DNA of 64,000 bases, taken from positions 79,034 to 143,033 of the IMG/VR virus record IMGVR_UViG_3300037245_000806; one strand, given 5' to 3'. A program made the translations under genes and the position numbers. The stretch is from a virus. Within the stretch, counting starts at the first letter, position 1. Every line of letters starts with the position of its first letter. This document shows, one piece after another, positions 58,850 through 64,000 of the stretch. A model generated the notes under the pieces. That model was not told the origin of the DNA, did not search any database, and worked only from the letters and a program-made list of their open reading frames with translations.

Positions 58850-59369
58850 GCGGCACCTCTATGAACGTCTGGTAAAGTGCGAGGTTCTCCCGAATACGCT
58901 TCAACGCATCGTTCAGCGCCTGCGGGCGAACGTCCAGCCCCATGGTCGAAGGCTGAAGGAAAATCTGAACATCGGTTTCACCGCTTTTGTACTTCGAGTG
59001 TACAGTCGGCGAAAAACCACTCACGAGCGCGAAGTCAACCGCAGCCCTGAGCACTGCTTCAACCTGCTCAGCCGCAGCGCTCATAACGGCCTTCTGCCGC
59101 TTGTACACACTGTCGATACACTTCTGATTATCATCCGGGCCAAACTCGCGACAGGTATTCGGACGATGCGCGTAGACAATGCAGAGCATCGTCTTGCGGT
59201 CGAGGGCCATGCAGGAGCCGCCCTCCCGTTGCTTCATGACCCGCTCGCCTTTGTGATCCTCGACGAGGTGCTCGTAGCTCGTACCTTCGCCCTGCTCCAA
59301 CGTCACCAGAAGCCCGTGACAACAGGCCCCACAACCCTCGCAGCTTTCGGGCGGTCGTACCAACGGCAT
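58842..59369 (-). CDS. YkgJ-family Cys-cluster protein, long form
   Basis: 175 residues from ATG 59369. CEGCGACCHG (about residues 10-19) and CMALDRKTMLCIVYAHRPNTC (about 50-70) are the YkgJ/UPF0153 signature. The C-terminal 80 residues are helical and unrelated (KAVMSAAAEQVEAVLRAAVD). It lies between the DnaB-like helicase and primase genes, overlapping the latter, so a link to replication or metal supply for the phage Fe-S or zinc enzymes is conceivable. A short paralogue is at 4511. Confidence 0.88.
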   Translation of the reverse strand: MPLVRPPESCEGCGACCHGLLVTLEQGEGTSYEHLVEDHKGERVMKQREGGSCMALDRKTMLCIVYAHRPNTCREFGPDDNQKCIDSVYKRQKAVMSAAAEQVEAVLRAAVDFALVSGFSPTVHSKYKSGETDVQIFLQPSTMGLDVRPQALNDALKRIRENLALYQTFIEVPRA

Positions 59370-59370
59370 A

Positions 59371-60900
59371 TCAGCCTCCTCCGAAATTCTTCTTTGGTGT
59401 ATCCTTCTTCTTCTTGACGCCCTTGTTCTTCGCCAGATGTGCGGAGACCTTGCCAGACACACCGTTCTTCGCAGCGTTCTTCTTACCCTTGAAGCTCTCA
59501 ACGGCCTTGTGTAGCGTGACCGTCCGCTTCAGGATTGCTTCTGTGTCCTCCTCGCTGTCGAGCGGTGTGAGCACGGGCATGTGCCCCGAGTCGATCAAAC
59601 CCGTCGTCTTGAGCAAACACTTCTTACGATTGATGTCACAAAGGACCATGCGCCCGTCTTCCGCAGAGCGCAGACCCATGAGCGCCAGCCGACACTTACC
59701 CTCAAGCTTCTCGTCAGCTGTCTGACAGAATGCGATAGCCGCGTCCACGATAGCCGCCTTCTCGAAAGCTTCGGCGAAGTCGCCGAGGTCGAGCACGGGC
59801 TTGTCTAGCGTACCGCGCGGAGCCTGTGACGCAGTCCACACAGCCACGTTGAACTCGCCTGCAATCTGCCGCAGGTCTTCGTATATCCCGGCCTGCTCGT
59901 GACGCATCTCACCGAGGCGACGTTCAGGCTTCATGATGTCAGCGTAGTCCACAATCACGAGGTCGGGAATGAAGCCTTCACTGACGAGGAGATACAGGTG
60001 ATTGCGAATCATGCCCGGCGTGGCAGTACGCGTCGGATACCCCTTGACAAACAAGCCGCCTTTGATGAGGCGACCAATTCGTCGCTGAAGTGTTCCGACG
60101 TACTTCTCAGGGTCGCTCTTCTTGTAACTCACGGCGTCACCGGCCACCCGGTCGTCGTACCTTTTGGACACCTTGTCGTCAACCATCTCGCAGGTGTAAT
60201 GCACCACGTTCAGGCCCATGACCGACGACATACACCCGAAGCCGAGGTTGATGAGCGTCGTGGTCTTTCCACGCTTGGGGGGTGCCAGTACAACAGCAAG
60301 CTCGCCACGGCTGAGCCCACCGTCCATGGAGAAGTCAAGATGCGCAAGACCAGTTGGGATGATAGACGCTTCATACAAACCCTCTGCGGGTGTTATGTAG
60401 CGCCGCGCCCTGTTGGCAAGATCGTCCTTGAAATTCGTACCTAGATTCAGGATGTCTTCGCCGACGAGATTCGCGTCGTGAATGATAGGCATAATTTGCC
60501 TATTGCCTTTGTCGATCTCTTCCCCGGCCTCAAGGACCGCGTTCACCATCGCCTGTTGCTTACCAAACTCCACAGCTTTAGCGACCACGGTATTCGCGTC
60601 AGAAATGTCACGCTTGAACAACTTCTTGAGCAAGCTGCCAATCTGCTCGGATACGTCGTCGTCGGTGAGTTCCTTGCAGAGTTCAAAGAGCGTCACCCGC
60701 GTGGCAAGCGCCTTGAACTCGTCGGAATGACTGAGGACCGCGCCAGCAACGACCTGATGCAAGTTCGAGACAAAGTATGACGAGTCAAGCGCCGTCCGGT
60801 AGCGTAACGCAAAACCGCTGACTCGCGCCATCACGGAAAGAATGTGCTCTTGGAATTCTTCACCGAACTGCTCAGAGTATGTTCCGGGTTCACCCTCCAT
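59371..60900 (-). CDS. Replicative DnaB-like helicase
   Basis: 509 residues from ATG 60900 (GGGGAGG upstream). Residues about 180-470 are a RecA-fold hexameric helicase: MDGGLSRGELAVVLAPPKRGKTT (Walker A APPKRGKTT), VVHYTCEMVDDK (the DnaB Glu motif), LVIVDYADIMKP (Walker B) and VWTASQAPRG (Gln motif). The N-terminal 170 residues are helical. The last 45 residues are Lys-rich (KGVKKKKDTPKKN). It unwinds DNA at the fork and partners the primase encoded two genes on. Confidence 0.92.
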   Translation of the reverse strand: MEGEPGTYSEQFGEEFQEHILSVMARVSGFALRYRTALDSSYFVSNLHQVVAGAVLSHSDEFKALATRVTLFELCKELTDDDVSEQIGSLLKKLFKRDISDANTVVAKAVEFGKQQAMVNAVLEAGEEIDKGNRQIMPIIHDANLVGEDILNLGTNFKDDLANRARRYITPAEGLYEASIIPTGLAHLDFSMDGGLSRGELAVVLAPPKRGKTTTLINLGFGCMSSVMGLNVVHYTCEMVDDKVSKRYDDRVAGDAVSYKKSDPEKYVGTLQRRIGRLIKGGLFVKGYPTRTATPGMIRNHLYLLVSEGFIPDLVIVDYADIMKPERRLGEMRHEQAGIYEDLRQIAGEFNVAVWTASQAPRGTLDKPVLDLGDFAEAFEKAAIVDAAIAFCQTADEKLEGKCRLALMGLRSAEDGRMVLCDINRKKCLLKTTGLIDSGHMPVLTPLDSEEDTEAILKRTVTLHKAVESFKGKKNAAKNGVSGKVSAHLAKNKGVKKKKDTPKKNFGGG

Positions 60901-61882
60901 AGGAGCCTCCCCACAGGTGCCCTGACACCGCCCCAATGTCCTCTGACGGTTTCACGGAAGCTCTAGCCGGTGCGAGTCGCTCAAGCAGCTGCGCAAACGC
61001 TGGCCACGGAAAACGCATGCCGCCAACGTACCCGACGCGGTCAGCCAACCCATGGCGAACGCGTTCAGCGACACTGAAGGCTGCACGCACCTGCACAACT
61101 GCCTTGAGCACCTCAAGCCGTTCTTCGCCGAACGCTGTCCTGAGTACCACGTACCGCTTGAAGATATGCCGCGTCTTCGCTGTTGGTTTGGACTTGACAA
61201 AGAGCGCCAGCCAATTCAAGCCGGGCTCAGCTGCCTCGATTGCCTGAGCTTCAGAAACAGTCTCGCCGACAAGGCGCGAGCTAACGTAGTATTCTCCGAT
61301 CCGCTCTTCACCGCCAGCAATCCCGGCCAGCAGAATACCCTCGTCGGTGCAACCGTCGAAGCTGTCAACTTCGGCACGCTTGAAGTGACCGTGCGCCATG
61401 CGAAGATAAATGTTGTACCGCTTGCGTGCCTTAGGACCGCACAGCATGCTCGGCATGAACCGCAGCTTCTTCGTATTCTGCGTCGGGTCAGCAAGCCATT
61501 TCCGCAGGCCATGCATCTGCGCAGTGATCCACGTGGTCACGTCGATGCCTTCTGCGTTACACAGCTGGCGCGCTATCCCGAAAGACTTGACCCCGCGATC
61601 TGTCTCAACCCCGCGCGGCTTGAACCCGAAGTGCTGCCGGTAGTACCTTCGGTATGTGTCGTCAATATCCTCATCAGCTGGGGGTCGCAAATCATCTTCA
61701 GCCTTGGTGAGCACCTCACTTACTGAACGCCACTTACCTAGTGTACCGGACAAACTAGCGCACTGCGTACTCGGAGCGCTGCACGCGTCACAGTCCCTGC
61801 CCGGCCCACGGAAGTCCATACCAAAACAGTCTGGGCATATGTCTTGCGTTTCGGCCAACACAACCTCCTCGTTAGCTGCCAT
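60890..61882 (-). CDS. Zinc-binding protein, possible helicase loader
   Basis: 330 residues. It starts with a zinc-knuckle region (ICPDCFGMDFRGPGRDCDAC, about residues 15-34). A large helical body includes YRRYYRQHFGFKPRGVETDRG and a central RKRYNIYLRMAHGHFKRAEV segment. No family is recognised. It immediately precedes and overlaps the DnaB-like helicase gene by 11 bases, the usual place of a helicase loader. That role is a positional inference only. Confidence 0.75.
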   Translation of the reverse strand: MAANEEVVLAETQDICPDCFGMDFRGPGRDCDACSAPSTQCASLSGTLGKWRSVSEVLTKAEDDLRPPADEDIDDTYRRYYRQHFGFKPRGVETDRGVKSFGIARQLCNAEGIDVTTWITAQMHGLRKWLADPTQNTKKLRFMPSMLCGPKARKRYNIYLRMAHGHFKRAEVDSFDGCTDEGILLAGIAGGEERIGEYYVSSRLVGETVSEAQAIEAAEPGLNWLALFVKSKPTAKTRHIFKRYVVLRTAFGEERLEVLKAVVQVRAAFSVAERVRHGLADRVGYVGGMRFPWPAFAQLLERLAPARASVKPSEDIGAVSGHLWGGSYGG

Positions 61883-61912
61883 TGGTTATTCATGAGTGCT
61901 GTAGGTTCTATC

Positions 61913-63511
61913 TCAGCCCTCAGGGAGCGTCAAGTCCCAATCCTTAAACGGGAGGAGTTCCCCATCCGCCTCCTCGCCACTCTTTGGCCACTCTTCCAAC
62001 ACGCGCACATCGTAACCTTCAGAAGCATAAGCGCCCGCACGATCCGTGGCGTGATCGACCAACTTGCCATGACACGTCGGAGCGAAGTCAGCGACCCACA
62101 CTTCATTGACGCCCTTCTTCGCACGCATCCCCCGGCCAATCCTCTGAATCGCATTCGTGTGCGCCTTCACACCCTCCGCGAGCACCATGGCGTCTATGCC
62201 GGGCACGTCCTCGCCTTCGTCGAATATCGTCGTAGCGAGGACAACCTTGATCTTGCCCTTGTTCAGCAGCTTCTTCGCACGCTCGCGCTCGTCGGTATCC
62301 GTGTCGCCCCACACGGCTAGGTACTCCACGCCAGCATCGTCCAGCAGCATGTTCAACAGGCCCCAATGCGCCTTACTCCGACACAGCATAAGGGTCCGCT
62401 TCCCATTATCCACGAACCACGCAACGGCACGCATGACAGACTCGTTGTGATACTCGTTCTCGACCACACCGAGTCGGTATGCGTCGGGGTATGCCAGCGG
62501 TCGCTGCACGGCCTGATACCGGCCCTCAATCGTTCGCCACTCAGTCTTCGTCGGAAGCGCCGGGCCAGAGGCATTCTCAGAAGCAATGATGCAAATCTTG
62601 GGTGCAGCCGAAATGCCGAGCGTGATGAGTTTCGTCGGCGCAACGGAATATGCGATGTCACCCGTGGCCCCGATCATCCGAAGGTCCGCAAGCTCCTTGT
62701 GCTGAATCGGTGTTCCCGAAAGACCGTAGCGTCGAAGCGCCCCACTCTGCATCGAGATCGTGTACCACGATTCACTCGACGCGTGGTGGCTCTCGTCGAG
62801 AATGAGCACCTCGTAATCGCGTATCATCTTCCGCAACACCGGGTCAGGCGGAATCATCACTGTGCGCTTCGTCTTCCGACTGCGTCGTTGCGACGGCATG
62901 AACTTGATCAACGTCTGCGCGGTGCCGACCGTAACGGTGCCGACCTCCCGCTTGCCGTCACCGCACTGGCCCACCTCAATATCGCCATCGTACAGACGGT
63001 TGAACCTTTCCACCGTCTGCCGGGCGAGCCCCTTACGTGGGAGCACAATCAGTGTTCGCCAGCCCCGCTCCTCCCACAGGAACCGAGCCATCAGAGCCAT
63101 CAACTCTGTCTTGCCGCTGCCTGTCGGGAGCTTCACGGTACCTCGCGGTAGCGCGAGGAGCGCCAAGGCCGCTTCGACTTGATGGTCCCACAAGTCTTGA
63201 TCCTGATTCGGCCCAACGCCCCCGAGGAACTCAGCGTCAATCCTGCTCAGGTCCAGCGCCTTCGTTTCAGCCATGTCAACAACCGACACGTCAACATCCT
63301 GATCGTTGAGACATTCGACCACACGATCTGTGAGACCCGCCGGGAAGCGTCTGCCGTCATTCAGGCGCACAAGCCCATCCCACCGTTTCTCCTTGAAGGC
63401 CCTACTGAAGAACCGTTTCGGGTCTTCAACTGCGAGCACGGCATCGAGCATGGCCATAGGCACACCCAAGAGTTCCGCCCATGCCTTCTTGATATGAATT
63501 GCCGCTCTCAC
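61913..63511 (-). CDS. UvsW-like SF2 helicase
   Basis: 532 residues. An N-terminal domain of about 110 residues (RFFSRAFKEKRWDGLVRLND) matches the DNA-binding head of T4 UvsW. Motif I is LPTGSGKTE, Ia LIVLPRKGL, II LILDESHHAS, III LSGTP, V TTIFDEGEDVPGID and VI NAIQRIGRGMR. UvsW unwinds stalled forks and R-loops and helps shift from origin to recombination-dependent replication. Length is close to UvsW (503 aa). Confidence 0.93.
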   Translation of the reverse strand: MRAAIHIKKAWAELLGVPMAMLDAVLAVEDPKRFFSRAFKEKRWDGLVRLNDGRRFPAGLTDRVVECLNDQDVDVSVVDMAETKALDLSRIDAEFLGGVGPNQDQDLWDHQVEAALALLALPRGTVKLPTGSGKTELMALMARFLWEERGWRTLIVLPRKGLARQTVERFNRLYDGDIEVGQCGDGKREVGTVTVGTAQTLIKFMPSQRRSRKTKRTVMIPPDPVLRKMIRDYEVLILDESHHASSESWYTISMQSGALRRYGLSGTPIQHKELADLRMIGATGDIAYSVAPTKLITLGISAAPKICIIASENASGPALPTKTEWRTIEGRYQAVQRPLAYPDAYRLGVVENEYHNESVMRAVAWFVDNGKRTLMLCRSKAHWGLLNMLLDDAGVEYLAVWGDTDTDERERAKKLLNKGKIKVVLATTIFDEGEDVPGIDAMVLAEGVKAHTNAIQRIGRGMRAKKGVNEVWVADFAPTCHGKLVDHATDRAGAYASEGYDVRVLEEWPKSGEEADGELLPFKDWDLTLPEG

Positions 63512-63921
63512 ACGCCCCCCAAATCTGAAGCGCCTTTTCCGATGCTGAACTGCCAGCTAAGCGCGCCCGCAGCCGAGCACTCGGTATTGACCCTCCCGTG
63601 GATTCGCCCATCTTTCAACACAAGGCGAATCTCCACATCCTTGCTAAACTCCTCCTTGCGCGCCTCGATCACCTCCGTGAGACCCACGCGAAACTCCTGC
63701 AAGTCCACGTCGGCTAAATGGTCCTTCTTCATCGCACGCTTAGCGTAGTCAACGATCAAATCCCCGATGGGCTGATTGAGCGCGCACGTGGCAGCCGGGA
63801 TGGTCAGACCCATCTTATACCAACCATGCACCGGGTCAGAAATGGCTTTCAACATATCAACCAAAGGGTGCTCGCCCTCCTTCGGTATCTTCCCGAACTT
63901 GGCTTCATCAACGGGATGCAT
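63508..63921 (-). CDS. Hypothetical protein, 137 aa
   Basis: 137 residues from ATG 63921 (GGAGG upstream). A helical N-terminus (HPLVDMLKAISDPVHGWYKM), then KDHLADVDLQEFRVGLTEVI, and a C-terminal Gly-rich beta part (VLKDGRIHGRVNTEC). No family is recognised. It overlaps the UvsW-like gene by 4 bases (ATGA), so the two are co-expressed. Confidence 0.75.
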   Translation of the reverse strand: MHPVDEAKFGKIPKEGEHPLVDMLKAISDPVHGWYKMGLTIPAATCALNQPIGDLIVDYAKRAMKKDHLADVDLQEFRVGLTEVIEARKEEFSKDVEIRLVLKDGRIHGRVNTECSAAGALSWQFSIGKGASDLGGV

Positions 63922-64000
63922 TAACTTCCTCCTGCTCGATAAGAAGTCCTGTGCGTTTCGCGAAGTCCCAGACAATCCCCAGCATGTCAGCCGCGTCCTT
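63908..64000 (-). CDS. C-terminal end of a gene beginning beyond the window
   Basis: An open frame enters from the right edge and reads KDAADMLGIVWDFAKRTGLL and then IEQEEVNASR before TGA 63908. It overlaps the start of the 137-aa gene. Only about 30 residues are visible, so nothing can be said about function. Confidence 0.6.
   Translation of the reverse strand, partial: KDAADMLGIVWDFAKRTGLLIEQEEVNASR

Overview
The window is part of the genome of a tailed double-stranded DNA bacteriophage (Caudoviricetes), probably a large one. Every gene I can support lies on the minus strand, so transcription runs from high to low coordinates. Genes are tightly packed, with many ATGA-type stop/start overlaps, strong AAGGAGG-like ribosome sites and GC-rich sequence. 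Promoters look sigma70-like (TTGACR, 17-18 bp, TANNNT or CATACT), so the phage uses host RNA polymerase for at least these units. The host cannot be named from the sequence. No integrase and no major capsid protein gene lies in the window.

Layout in transcription order. (1) 64.0-37.5 kb is a nearly complete replication and recombination module: UvsW-like helicase, a zinc protein that may be a helicase loader, DnaB-like helicase, DnaG-type primase, DUF932 protein, a DNA polymerase I with a fused family-4 uracil-DNA glycosylase domain, an HNH nuclease, an SSB-like protein, a RecA-like recombinase, a ParB/KorB-like protein, a 5'-nuclease, a Dda/Pif1-like helicase, two NUDIX hydrolases (one membrane-anchored) and an SbcD/SbcC pair. 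(2) 37.5-30.4 kb is packaging and head start: PDDEXK-like nuclease, two HU/IHF-like proteins, small and large terminase, a T4 gp20-like portal and a Mu gpF-like head protein. (3) 30.4-22.4 kb holds small accessory genes, ThyX, thymidylate kinase, a glutaredoxin-like protein and a noncoding tRNA-like region. (4) 22.4-11.3 kb holds a NUMOD4/HNH homing endonuclease gene and two very large ORFs (2081 and 976 aa). These read as strings of small basic domains separated by a repeated (I/L/V)DE-A type motif that matches the T4 prohead-protease cleavage rule. (5) 11.2-1.0 kb encodes tail fibre or receptor-binding proteins. (6) 1.0-0 kb holds small membrane proteins resembling a lysis cassette.

Three systems stand out. 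First, a 13-bp near-palindrome, TRACACAGTGTYA, occurs nine times. Two copies overlap the -35 box of promoters, one of them upstream of the ParB-like gene. Five more sit at gene junctions, four of them fused to the stop codon of the upstream gene. Its length, symmetry and dispersal resemble the KorB operators of RK2 and the stoperators of mycobacteriophage L5, so an autoregulated ParB-like global regulator is a testable idea. Second, the two giant ORFs look like a head-packaged polyprotein. Third, most DNA-metabolism proteins carry Lys/Ala-rich histone-H1-like tails. A further oddity is a strongly strand-biased pentamer (GTAGT on the plus strand) spread over the window in all three coding frames.
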